Shown here one piece after another: positions 1 to 7,199 of a stretch of DNA of 30,343 nt. This DNA comes from an uncultured Bilophila sp. (lineage in GTDB: Bacteria > Desulfobacterota > Desulfovibrionia > Desulfovibrionales > Desulfovibrionaceae): NCBI GenBank assembly GCA_910585945.1, contig CAJUHZ010000029.1:1-30343 (forward strand), read 5' to 3'. A program made the position numbers and the translations under genes. Within the stretch, counting starts at the first letter, position 1. The number at the start of each line of letters is the position of its first letter. The notes under the pieces were generated by a model. That model ran no database searches, was not told the DNA's origin, and worked only from the letters and a program-made list of their open reading frames with translations.

Positions 1-1
1 G

Positions 2-70
2 AGACGGTTGATCATGGTCTCGCTTATCGCCCTGGCTGTGGTGCTGTTGCTGGCGTCTGACGCCAGATAG
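2..70 (+). CDS. Possible 3' end of a membrane protein gene (partial)
   Basis: Frame 2 is open from the window edge to a TAG at 68-70 and reads as a hydrophobic stretch (LIALAVVLLLA) followed by a short polar tail (SDAR). This would suit the last transmembrane helix of a protein whose gene begins outside the window. A strong hairpin starts seven bases after the stop, as expected at a gene end. The other two forward frames close early or give no recognisable peptide. Only 22 codons are visible, so no family can be named, and the call rests on hydrophobicity and the terminator. Confidence 0.35.
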   Translation, partial: RRLIMVSLIALAVVLLLASDAR

Positions 71-76
71 CAGAAT

Positions 77-107
77 GCCCCGGCCCATTGCAGCGATGGG
101 CCGGGGC
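77..107 (+). terminator. Strong hairpin, probable terminator
   Basis: A perfect 12-bp stem (GCCCCGGCCCAT / ATGGGCCGGGGC) encloses a 7-base loop and sits just after the TAG at 70. It lacks a long T run (TGTTGATG follows), so it is an imperfect Rho-independent terminator. Confidence 0.6.
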
Positions 108-164
108 TGTTGATGAAAACCTCTAGCTGGCAGCCGTGCGGGGCGCTGTAACGCGCCGCGCCAG

Positions 165-194
165 CCCCGGTTTCTGTTAGCGCAGGAACCGGGG
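165..194. terminator. Second strong hairpin before the DUF711 gene end
   Basis: CCCCGGTTTCTG pairs with CAGGAACCGGGG around the loop TTAGCG. The stem is 12 bp with one G-T wobble. It lies between the possible gene tail on the left and the end of the leftward DUF711 gene, so it could end transcription from either side. No long T run is present on either strand. Confidence 0.5.
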
Positions 195-270
195 TTCCCT
201 TTGTGTATACGTCTTCCCTTCGGAACTGGCAAGGGCTGATCGCCCGGCACGCGGGGGCCGGGAGGGCTGA

Positions 271-1641
271 CTAATTCTTCAAACTGTGAATGGGCGCGGG
301 GATCCGCCCGCCAAGGCGGATGAAGGCGGAAGCGTCGCCCCCCGGCACCGGAATGATGTCGGCCTCGCCAAGCAGGCCGCCAAAGGCAGCCTTTTCGCCC
401 ACGCCTTTCCCCGGCACGGGGATGACGCGCACGGCGGTGGTCTTGCTGTTGATCATGCCAATGGCCATTTCATCCGCGATGATGCCGGAAATGGTGGCGG
501 CCGGGGTGTCGCCGGGTATGGCGATCATGTCGAGGCCCACAGAACAGACGCTGGTCATGGCTTCCAGCTTTTCCAGAGAAAGCGCGCCGGATCGCGTGGC
601 GGCCTCGATGCTTGAATCTTCCGAAACAGGAATGAACGCGCCGGAAAGCCCGCCCACATGCGACGAGGCAAAGGCCCCGCCCTTTTTCACCGCATCGTTG
701 AGCATGGCCAGCACGGCCGTGGAACCGGGCGCGCCAATGGAGGAAAGCCCCACGCTCTGGAAGATTTCCCCCACGGAGTCCCCCACCGCCGGCGTCGGAG
801 CCAGGGAAAGGTCAGCCACGCCAAAGGGCACGCCAAGCCGCCGCGCCACATCTTCACCGATGATTTCGCCTACTCGCGTCACCTTGTAGGCTGTGCGCTT
901 GATCACCTCCGCCACCGCGCCCAGGGTGGGGGCGGATCCGTTCTGCATGGCCCTGTCAATGGCTTTCCTGACCACACCGGGGCCGGACACGCCCACGTTG
1001 ATGACCACGTCCGGCTCGCCCACTCCGAGATAGGCCCCGGCCATGAACGGCACGTCCTGCGGGATGTTGGCGAAGACCACGAGCTTGGCGCAGCCGATGC
1101 CGTCACGCTCGCGGGTGGCTTCGGCCGTGTCCAGGATGCGCTGGCCCATCAGCGCCACCGCGTCCATGTTGATCCCCGCGCGCGAGGAAGCCACGTTGAT
1201 GGAAGAGCAGATCCGGTCCGTGGTGGCCAGAGCTTCGGGCAGGGCGTCGATAAGATTGCGCTCGCCGGGGGTCATGCCCTTTTCCACCAGCGCGCCAAAG
1301 CCGCCCAGAAAATCCACGCCGGCTTTCTTGGCCGCCTCGTCCAGCACCTGACAGGCCCGGACCATTTCGTCCCGGCTGAACGAAGCGCCCACAACGCCGA
1401 TGGGGCTGACGCTGATGCGCTTGTTCACTACCGGGATGCCGTAGCGATCGCCCACCTCCTCGCAGGTGGCGACAAGCTTTTCCGCATACCGGGCGATCTT
1501 GGAGCGCACCCGGTAGGCGAACACGTCAAAGCTGTGGCTCGCGCAGTCGAAAAGGCTGATGCCAAGGGTCACGGTGCGCACGTCCAGATGTTCGTTGCGC
1601 AACATATTGAGAGTGCTGAGGACTTCGCGTTCTGTAAGCAT
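271..1641 (-). CDS. UPF0210/DUF711 (PFL-like) family protein
   Basis: The product is 456 residues and starts MLTEREVLSTLNMLRNEHLD. This length and N-terminus match the UPF0210/DUF711 family, which is distantly related to pyruvate formate-lyase-like folds and whose biochemical role is not established. The long stretch with conserved glycines and acidic residues (for example NVGVSGPGVV and the C-terminal PVPGKGVGE segment) is typical of it. The open frame continues 76 codons upstream, but that part is arginine- and serine-rich shadow sequence overlapping the neighbouring gene. The ATG at 1641 is preceded by a GGGGAGCGGAG ribosome site. The gene lies 82 bases downstream of the ACT-domain gene on the same strand, a pairing widely seen in bacteria, so they probably form one operon. 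Family confidence is high, function unknown. Confidence 0.9.
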   Translation of the reverse strand: MLTEREVLSTLNMLRNEHLDVRTVTLGISLFDCASHSFDVFAYRVRSKIARYAEKLVATCEEVGDRYGIPVVNKRISVSPIGVVGASFSRDEMVRACQVLDEAAKKAGVDFLGGFGALVEKGMTPGERNLIDALPEALATTDRICSSINVASSRAGINMDAVALMGQRILDTAEATRERDGIGCAKLVVFANIPQDVPFMAGAYLGVGEPDVVINVGVSGPGVVRKAIDRAMQNGSAPTLGAVAEVIKRTAYKVTRVGEIIGEDVARRLGVPFGVADLSLAPTPAVGDSVGEIFQSVGLSSIGAPGSTAVLAMLNDAVKKGGAFASSHVGGLSGAFIPVSEDSSIEAATRSGALSLEKLEAMTSVCSVGLDMIAIPGDTPAATISGIIADEMAIGMINSKTTAVRVIPVPGKGVGEKAAFGGLLGEADIIPVPGGDASAFIRLGGRIPAPIHSLKN

Positions 1642-1723
1642 AGAAAATCTCCGCTCCCCGCCGGAGGCCGGCGGGCGTGATGGCGATGTTCCGCCGGGGG
1701 CGGCGTTATGACAAGAGCCGCCG

Positions 1724-2287
1724 CTACGACGGCAAAACCCGGTGCACGGCCTCGAAAATGTCGCGGTGCTGCATACTGAGTTGCAGGCCCAGGCTGTGCG
1801 CCCGGTCTTCCAGGGTGCGCCGCAGGGCCACGCGATCGAGGGACAGGGGCAGGGCGATCTCGAAGACAAGCAGGGCCTTGCGCTGCTCGGCGTCGGGCAT
1901 GATCGCCTTGAGGTTCTCGATGTTCACCCTGTGTTCGGCAAAGATGCCGGAAATGGCGGAAATGATTTCAAAGCGATCCTCGCCGTCCACCGTGACGACA
2001 AACGGTTCGCTCTCCTCATTGGCGAACAGGCAGCCCTCTTCAAAGGGTCTGATGGTCACGGACAGGAGCATGTCCTTGTCCGCAATGGCGGTGGTCAGCA
2101 CCTTTCCGATGAGGGCATCATCCAGCCCCTCAGGCTTCCGAACCACGAAAATGGCCGCAAACTGTCCCTTGAGAATGGTCTGGCTCACTTCCTCGATATT
2201 GCATTCCAGCCCCGACAGGGAACTGGAAACCAGGTACACCACGCCGGGGCAATCCAGCCCGATGACCGAAACAACGACTTTGTCCAC
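1724..2287 (-). CDS. Tandem ACT-domain regulatory protein (GcvR-like)
   Basis: The product of about 187 residues contains two ACT modules. The first starts VVVSVIGLDCPGVVYLVSS and the second covers the region reading PFVVTVDGEDRFEIISAISG. ACT domains bind small effectors, commonly amino acids. Stand-alone double-ACT proteins of this size are grouped with GcvR-like regulators, usually next to UPF0210 proteins as here. No ATG lies near the domain start. I chose GTG at 2287, which has an AGG six bases upstream; TTG at 2293 is an alternative. An AAAGGAGG farther upstream (about 2325) has no standard start codon at proper distance, so the exact start is uncertain. The frame stays open to 2488, but the extra residues look non-coding. 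Confidence 0.8.
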   Translation of the reverse strand: MDKVVVSVIGLDCPGVVYLVSSSLSGLECNIEEVSQTILKGQFAAIFVVRKPEGLDDALIGKVLTTAIADKDMLLSVTIRPFEEGCLFANEESEPFVVTVDGEDRFEIISAISGIFAEHRVNIENLKAIMPDAEQRKALLVFEIALPLSLDRVALRRTLEDRAHSLGLQLSMQHRDIFEAVHRVLPS

Positions 2288-2289
2288 AT

Positions 2290-2747
2290 GCAACCTCGTA
2301 TGCGCGTAACGGATGCGCCCCCTCCTTTTGCCAGCGGGAAAGACGTTGCGCAAGTCCAAAGTGACGGGATCCCCGGGGTTCTCCGCGCGACCGGGCGGGC
2401 CGGAGCAGGCAATGCGGGCAGGAATACATGTTAATGGATTTTGAACCATAACATGTTGATATAGATTGTAAAAAAAATACCCCGGCAATTACCTCAAAAA
2501 GAATGGGGGATCACCGGGTGTTATTGCACTACTTTGGCTAAAAAACAGAAAGAGTTATTCTTTCCATATAAAAAATCCAATAACTCATTACCATAAGAGC
2601 TAGATTGCTTCAGAACTATTTAAATATTACTTGTTATTGGATCTTATTCTAAAATTTTTCTGTATTTCGATAGATAAAAAATAAGTGGCAAATCTTTATT
2701 TAGGTCGATAAAGCTAAGTATAAAAAATTTATTTTGTTTTATCTACA
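2290..2747. other. Intergenic stretch without a gene; AT-rich from about 2455
   Basis: The first part is the GC-rich leader of the ACT-domain gene. From about 2455 the composition turns sharply AT-rich and stays so to about 4205, marking one edge of the regulatory island. The only structure I see is the inverted repeat GAGTTATT (2552-2559) / AATAACTC (2579-2586) with a 19-base loop. No open frame with a ribosome site is apparent. Confidence 0.6.
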
Positions 2748-3029
2748 TTAGTTTAGTTTTTCTTCATCTTCAGAACTATCATTTTTTATTTTAGAAGACA
2801 TCATTTCAACTGTTTGGTGGAATAATATACAAGGATCGACGTTTAAAGCGCGAGCAATCATCACAATTGTAGAAAGAACTGGTTCATTTTCACCCCTTTC
2901 AAGCTTAGCTAGCTGCTGTGGTGTACGGCCGATGAGTTTTGCCAAACGGTAACGTGAAATGCCTTGTGCATTTCTAGCATCTACAACAATTTTTCCAAAA
3001 GGGCAAGGTATTGTTTTTAGTTTTCTCAT
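2748..3029 (-). CDS. Small XRE-family helix-turn-helix regulator (copy 1)
   Basis: This 93-residue protein is almost entirely one XRE/Cro-type DNA-binding domain. The segment ISRYRLAKLIGRTPQQLAKLE (about 24-44) has the helix-turn-helix pattern, followed by a GENEP loop and the last helices. A short acidic and lysine-rich tail follows. The ATG at 3029 has an AAAGGAAA ribosome site. It is a close paralogue of the next gene upstream (3092-3394), sharing the N-terminal PCPFGKIV motif, and the two even share promoter-proximal sequence. A palindrome-like operator lies 33 bases upstream of its start. It could be a repressor or the antitoxin-like half of a lost pair; no toxin gene is visible. Codons are far more AT-rich than in the flanking operons, consistent with acquisition by transfer. 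Confidence 0.8.
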   Translation of the reverse strand: MRKLKTIPCPFGKIVVDARNAQGISRYRLAKLIGRTPQQLAKLERGENEPVLSTIVMIARALNVDPCILFHQTVEMMSSKIKNDSSEDEEKLN

Positions 3030-3061
3030 TTTCCTTTCATATGGGGAAAATGAGTTTTATT

Positions 3062-3085
3062 GTAGACAGTAAAAATACTGCCCAA
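3062..3085. promoter_or_regulatory. Degenerate copy of the island operator, upstream of HTH copy 1
   Basis: The left half GTAGACAGTAAA is identical to the perfect palindrome at 3427-3450. The right half (AATACTGCCCAA) is decayed. It begins 33 bases upstream of the ATG at 3029, exactly the spacing of the intact operator to the other HTH gene. The leftward -10 hexamer TACAAT (3059-3064) is also retained at its edge. Confidence 0.65.
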
Positions 3086-3091
3086 AAAGAG

Positions 3092-3394
3092 CTAACATAC
3101 TTCTTCCTTACATACTGTTGCTTTATCCCGCTCCTTCATCTCTTCGCCCTCTTGGGAAAGAGTCATCAGCTTGACCGTTTCACGAAATAATTCACAGGGA
3201 TCCAGCCCGAGAGCACGGGCAAGACCAATAATTGTGGAAATCACCGGTTCATTTTCACCTTTTTCAATTTTTGCAAGCTGTTGTGGGGTTCGGCCGGTCA
3301 TCTGAGCGAGCTTATATCGAGAGATATTTCGTCGTTTTCGAGCCTCAAAAACGATTTTTCCAAAAGGACATGGTAGTATTCTTACATTTCTCAT
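3092..3394 (-). CDS. Small XRE-family helix-turn-helix regulator (copy 2)
   Basis: This 100-residue protein has the same architecture as its neighbour: PCPFGKIV near the N-terminus, the XRE helix-turn-helix (ISRYKLAQMTGRTPQQLAKIE), the GENEP loop and a charged, variable tail. The similarity covers the whole DNA-binding domain, so the two genes arose by tandem duplication. Translation starts at ATG 3394 within a short AT-rich leader. It is divergent from the CI-type gene at 3496, and the 101 bases between them hold a perfect 24-bp palindrome with overlapping promoters. The probable role is regulation of itself, its paralogue and the CI-like gene. Confidence 0.82.
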   Translation of the reverse strand: MRNVRILPCPFGKIVFEARKRRNISRYKLAQMTGRTPQQLAKIEKGENEPVISTIIGLARALGLDPCELFRETVKLMTLSQEGEEMKERDKATVCKEEVC

Positions 3395-3424
3395 TCCTTA
3401 TTCATACGAAGAAAAAAAATCTAA

Positions 3425-3453
3425 TTGTAGACAGTAAATTTACTGTCTACTAT
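3425..3453 (+). promoter_or_regulatory. Promoter of the CI-type gene, overlapping an opposing promoter
   Basis: TTGTAG (3425-3430), a 17-base spacer and TACTAT (3448-3453) form a plausible sigma70 promoter facing the CI-type gene. On the opposite strand TACAAT (3429-3424) lies 17 bases from TAGTAG (3452-3447), giving a leftward promoter on the same DNA. The -10 of each promoter overlaps the -35 of the other, so the two should compete. Confidence 0.6.
3427..3450. promoter_or_regulatory. Perfect 24-bp palindromic operator
   Basis: GTAGACAGTAAA is followed directly by its exact reverse complement. The palindrome fills the spacer of both divergent promoters, so a bound dimer would block both. 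It is 33 bases from the HTH copy 2 start and 45 bases from the CI-type start. Which of the three regulators binds it cannot be told from sequence. Confidence 0.75.
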
Positions 3454-3495
3454 CTAGACCTGCACACGTTCTTCATATTCTGTGGAGGTCAAGCG

Positions 3496-4182
3496 ATGAG
3501 TTATGATCAAATCATGCAGCGGATCCGGTTCGTCACCCGGACACGAACCCAGGTTGAACTGGCTGCGATCTTGGGAATAAAGCAGTCCAGTATTTCTGAT
3601 GGCAAAAGGCGGCAAAACATTCCGTCAGATTGGTATATGAAATTATTTGAAAATCTTGGAGTAAATCCTGATTGGCTAAAAAAGGGTATTGGCCCTATAT
3701 ATTTGCGTACTGAAGAGGGCTATTGCTCCAGTAATAGAGAACTACAGGCTACTAATTCCAATTTTTTGACAGGATCTTTTGTAAGATCAGAAATTGTTAA
3801 GGTATATTCTATGCATAGCAATTATACCAAAGAAACACTTCTTCTTACAGAAGATAATTGTATTGAAGAAATAGTTATTCCAAAATCGTATGCTAAAAAT
3901 AGTATTATTGTATTTCAGACTTATAATGATGAGGCTTTACCATTAGTGCGTAAAAATTCCTATATTGGCATAGATACATCATCAATATGCCCGACAAGTG
4001 GAGAATTCTTTGCTATAAATATACCCTATGAAGGGATAGTATTGAGAAAAATATTCTGGAATCAGGAAGAAAAACGTTTTATTCTTCGATCTGAAAATGC
4101 AGAATTTCCTCAAATTTCTATTAGTTTAGAACAAAAGGAATATATTTTGGGAAGACTGTGTTGGGTTATGCAGAAAATATAA
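3496..4182 (+). CDS. Phage CI-type repressor, HTH plus S24-like C-terminal domain
   Basis: The product is 228 residues. Residues 1-70 (TRTQVELAAILGIKQSSIS, then IPSDWYMKLFENLGVNPDWL and a GIGP turn) match the bacteriophage CI repressor helix-turn-helix family, common as solitary regulators in Desulfovibrio. Residues from about 95 to 228 resemble the LexA/S24 fold used for dimerisation. The usual catalytic Ser of the GDSM-type loop is not recognisable (NDEALPL at 144-150 occupies its place), although a Lys (K185) is present, so autocleavage is doubtful. The ATG at 3496 has a TGGAGG ribosome site. The frame extends upstream to 3232 but there overlaps the divergent gene. No phage structural genes are nearby. 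Confidence 0.8.
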   Translation: MSYDQIMQRIRFVTRTRTQVELAAILGIKQSSISDGKRRQNIPSDWYMKLFENLGVNPDWLKKGIGPIYLRTEEGYCSSNRELQATNSNFLTGSFVRSEIVKVYSMHSNYTKETLLLTEDNCIEEIVIPKSYAKNSIIVFQTYNDEALPLVRKNSYIGIDTSSICPTSGEFFAINIPYEGIVLRKIFWNQEEKRFILRSENAEFPQISISLEQKEYILGRLCWVMQKI

Positions 4183-4364
4183 GATAAAATTAGGAATATA
4201 GGCATATCTAATAGATGATATTCGACACTATGAGGTCTTGTCCATGGCAGGGGGTCTCCGCACGGCCGGGACGGGCGCAAACGGCTTCAGCCCCGCCCCG
4301 TGATGGACGCCATACCCATGCGCCATGGCCCATGTCCTATGGCAAGTCCGGCCGGAACATGCTA

Positions 4365-4411
4365 GGGTCAGCCCTCATTGCCGTGCCCCGGTTGAGGGGG
4401 ACCGGGGGATC
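4365..4411. repeat. Probable miniature relic of the dispersed hairpin element
   Basis: GGGTCAGCCCTCATT reproduces the element terminus, again preceded by TA. About 20 bases later TTGAGGGGGACC resembles a decayed opposite terminus (TGAGGGCTGACC). The middle of the element is missing. It lies in the 284-base leader between the CI-type gene and fhs, where I see no other feature. Confidence 0.45.
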
Positions 4412-4466
4412 ATGCCCCCGGCAGGGCGGGGGACGGGTAACCCTCCAAAGGAAGGGAGACGCGCGC

Positions 4467-6242
4467 ATGGCTCTGGACCCGAAACAACATGCGGACTGGG
4501 AAATCGCCCGGGACGCCGAAAGCCGGATGAAAACCGTTTCCGCCCTGGGCCGGGAATTCGGCCTGGAAGAAAGCGAGCTTTTGCCCTACGGCCACTACAT
4601 GGGCAAAATCGACTACCGTTCCGTGCTTGCCCGCCTTGAAGGCAACGCGAACGGCAAGTATGTGGACGTCACCGCGATCACGCCGACGCCGCTCGGTGAG
4701 GGCAAGTCCACCACCACCATCGGGCTTGTGCAGGGGTTGGGGCGGCGCGGCAGGCGCTGCTCCGCGGCCATTCGCCAGCCTTCGGGCGGGCCGACGATGG
4801 GCGTCAAGGGTTCGGCCGCCGGGGGCGGACTTTCCCAGTGCATCCCGCTGACCCAGTATTCGCTCGGCTTCACGGGCGACATCAACGCGGTGATGAACGC
4901 GCACAATCTGGCCATGGTCGCCCTGACGGCGCGGATGCAGCACGAGCGCAACTACGACGACGAAACCCTGTTGAGGCTCTCCGGCATGGAACGCCTCAAC
5001 ATCGATCCCACCAGCGTGAACATGGGCTGGGTGATGGATTTCTGCTGTCAGGCCCTGCGCAACGTGATCATCGGCATTGATGGGGTGGGGGGCAAGTCCG
5101 ACGGCTTCATGATGCGCTCGCGCTTTGATATCGCCGTTTCGTCCGAAGTCATGGCCATTCTGGCTGTAGCCAAGGATCTCAAAGACTTGCGCCGGCGCAT
5201 GGGCCGGATCATCCTCGCGCGGGACCGGCACGGCAAGCCCGTGACCACCGCCGATCTGCAAGTGGACGGCGCCATGACCGCCTGGATGGCGGAAGCGGTG
5301 AACCCCAACCTCATCCAGACCATCGAAGGCCAGCCCGTGCTTGTCCACGCCGGGCCGTTCGCCAACATCGCCATAGGGCAAAGCTCGGTCATAGCCGATC
5401 GCATCGGGCTGAAACTCAGCGAATACCATGTCACGGAGTCCGGCTTCGGCGCGGATATCGGCTACGAAAAATTCTGGAACCTCAAGTGTCATTACAGCGG
5501 CCTCGCGCCGGACGCCGCCGTGGTGGTGGCCACCGTGCGCGCGCTGAAGAGCCACGGCGGCGCGCCGGTTCCGGTTCCCGGCCGCCCCATGCCCGAAGAA
5601 TACAAGCGGGAAAACGTCGGCTTTGTGGAAGCGGGCTGCGCCAACCTCCTGCACCACATCAGCACGGTGAAAAAATCCGGCGTGTCCCCTGTGGTCTGCA
5701 TCAACGCCTTCGTCACCGACACCAAAGCGGAAATCGCCAAAATCCGCGAGCTGTGCGAGGCCGCGGGCGCGCGCGTCGCCGTTTCGACGCACTGGGAACA
5801 TGGGGGCGAGGGCGCGCTTGAACTGGCCGACGCGGTCATGGACGCCTGCAACGAAAAAACGTCGTTCCGCCCGCTCTACGCCTGGGACATGCCGTTCAAG
5901 GATCGTATCGATCTGGTGGCGCGCGAGGTTTACGGCGCGGAAGGCGTGGACTACACGCCCGAAGCCTCCCGCAAGCTTGACGAGATGCAGGCGCGCGACG
6001 ACGCGGCGGAACTCGGCCTGTGCATGGTCAAGACGCACCTTTCCCTGTCCGATGACCCGTCCCTCAAGGGCGCGCCCAGGGGCTGGCGGCTCAAAATCCG
6101 CGACGTGCTGATCTACGGCGGGGCGGGTTTTGTGGTGCCGGTTTCGGGAACCATCACGCTCATGCCCGGCACCGGGTCCAACCCCGCCTTCCGCCGGGTG
6201 GACGTGGACACGGAAACCGGCAAGGTGGAAGGAATCTTCTGA
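4467..6242 (+). CDS. fhs: Formate--tetrahydrofolate ligase
   Basis: The 591-residue cytosolic enzyme makes 10-formyltetrahydrofolate from formate, tetrahydrofolate and ATP. The nucleotide-binding P-loop (TPTPLGEGKSTT, 73-84) and the following conserved block (RQPSGGPTMGVKGSAAGGG) are characteristic, and the length fits the family (about 555-590). The ATG at 4467 has an AAAGGAAGGGA ribosome site; the frame runs upstream to 4215 but that part is implausible. The stop overlaps the folD start by one base (TGATG), so the two are translationally coupled. Together they interconvert formate, 10-formyl-, methenyl- and methylene-tetrahydrofolate. In sulfate reducers this arm serves biosynthesis or formate and serine/glycine metabolism. 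Confidence 0.97.
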   Translation: MALDPKQHADWEIARDAESRMKTVSALGREFGLEESELLPYGHYMGKIDYRSVLARLEGNANGKYVDVTAITPTPLGEGKSTTTIGLVQGLGRRGRRCSAAIRQPSGGPTMGVKGSAAGGGLSQCIPLTQYSLGFTGDINAVMNAHNLAMVALTARMQHERNYDDETLLRLSGMERLNIDPTSVNMGWVMDFCCQALRNVIIGIDGVGGKSDGFMMRSRFDIAVSSEVMAILAVAKDLKDLRRRMGRIILARDRHGKPVTTADLQVDGAMTAWMAEAVNPNLIQTIEGQPVLVHAGPFANIAIGQSSVIADRIGLKLSEYHVTESGFGADIGYEKFWNLKCHYSGLAPDAAVVVATVRALKSHGGAPVPVPGRPMPEEYKRENVGFVEAGCANLLHHISTVKKSGVSPVVCINAFVTDTKAEIAKIRELCEAAGARVAVSTHWEHGGEGALELADAVMDACNEKTSFRPLYAWDMPFKDRIDLVAREVYGAEGVDYTPEASRKLDEMQARDDAAELGLCMVKTHLSLSDDPSLKGAPRGWRLKIRDVLIYGGAGFVVPVSGTITLMPGTGSNPAFRRVDVDTETGKVEGIF

Positions 6243-7132
6243 TGGCCGAACGCATCGACGGCATGGCCATGCGGGCCGCCATTCTTGACGAGACGCGCGC
6301 GGAAGCCGCCCGGCTCCTGGAGAAGCACGGCCGGAAACCGGGGTTGGCGACCATTCTCGTGGGCGACAATCCCGCCTCGGTCAGCTATGTCTCGCTCAAG
6401 GTCAAAACGGCGCTCGCCCTCGGCTTTCATGAAATTCAGGACAACCAGCCCGCCGACGTCAGCGAGGCGGCGCTGCTCGCGCGCATTGAGGCGTACAACC
6501 GGGATCCGGCCGTGCACGGCATCCTCGTGCAATTGCCCCTGCCCCCGCACATCAATGAAAGCCGGGTGATCCACGCCATTGATCCGGACAAGGACGTGGA
6601 CGGCTTCCACCCCGTGAATCTGGGACGGCTGGTCATCGGCGGCGAGGCCGTGCGCTTTTCCCCGTGCACGCCGGCGGGCATTCTGGAAATGCTTGTCCGC
6701 TCCGGCACGCCGACATGCGGGGCGGAAGTGACGATCATCGGGCGTTCGGCCATTGTCGGCAGGCCCCTGAGCATCATGCTGGGGCAAAAAGGCGTGGACG
6801 CCACGGTCACGCTTGTCCACAGCCGGAGCGCCAACATTCGGGAGCACTGCCGCCGGGCCGATATCCTTGTGGCCGCCGCCGGATCGCCCCGTATGGTCAA
6901 GGCCGACTGGGTCAGGCCGGGGGCGACGGTCATCGACGTCGGGGTCAACCGGGTGGGCGTCAACCCGACCACCGGCAAGGCCATTCTGGCCGGCGACGTG
7001 GATTTTGACGCCGTGGCCGAAGTGGCGGGCAGAATCACGCCCGTGCCCGGCGGCGTCGGCCCCATGACCATCGCCATGCTGATGAAAAACACCATGCGTT
7101 CCGCCTGGCTGCACGCCGGCGAACGCCCGTGA
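6242..7132 (+). CDS. folD: Bifunctional methylene-THF dehydrogenase / methenyl-THF cyclohydrolase
   Basis: The 296-residue FolD carries the conserved landmarks in order: the SYVSLKVK segment with the catalytic Tyr-Lys pair (about 39-46), the QLPLPP motif (about 98-103), DVDGFHP, PCTPAGI, the NADP-binding GRSAIVGRP, and the C-terminal TPVPGGVGPMT. It oxidises 5,10-methylene-THF and hydrolyses methenyl-THF to the 10-formyl form, the product of the preceding enzyme. The start ATG overlaps the fhs stop. The gene ends in front of a strong stem shared with the convergent gene at 7200. Confidence 0.97.
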   Translation: MAERIDGMAMRAAILDETRAEAARLLEKHGRKPGLATILVGDNPASVSYVSLKVKTALALGFHEIQDNQPADVSEAALLARIEAYNRDPAVHGILVQLPLPPHINESRVIHAIDPDKDVDGFHPVNLGRLVIGGEAVRFSPCTPAGILEMLVRSGTPTCGAEVTIIGRSAIVGRPLSIMLGQKGVDATVTLVHSRSANIREHCRRADILVAAAGSPRMVKADWVRPGATVIDVGVNRVGVNPTTGKAILAGDVDFDAVAEVAGRITPVPGGVGPMTIAMLMKNTMRSAWLHAGERP

Positions 7133-7142
7133 CGCAAAAGCG

Positions 7143-7189
7143 GGGGGAAGCGCCCGGCCGGCAAAAGCCGCTTCCGGGACGCTTCCCCC
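7143..7189. terminator. Bidirectional terminator between convergent genes
   Basis: GGGGGAAGCG (7143-7152) pairs perfectly with CGCTTCCCCC (7180-7189), and CCCGG/CCGGG pairs inside it. It lies between the folD stop and the stop of the leftward gene at 7200, so it can serve both directions. Confidence 0.7.
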
Positions 7190-7199
7190 TGCCCATGCC

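Noticed and set aside
2748..4182. Toxin-antitoxin module or remnant prophage
   Set aside because: The three genes are all DNA-binding regulators; no toxin, integrase, structural phage gene or attachment repeats are visible.
4183..4466. Riboswitch upstream of fhs
   Set aside because: No conserved aptamer core that I recognise can be seen; only the miniature element remnant and GC-rich sequence are present.
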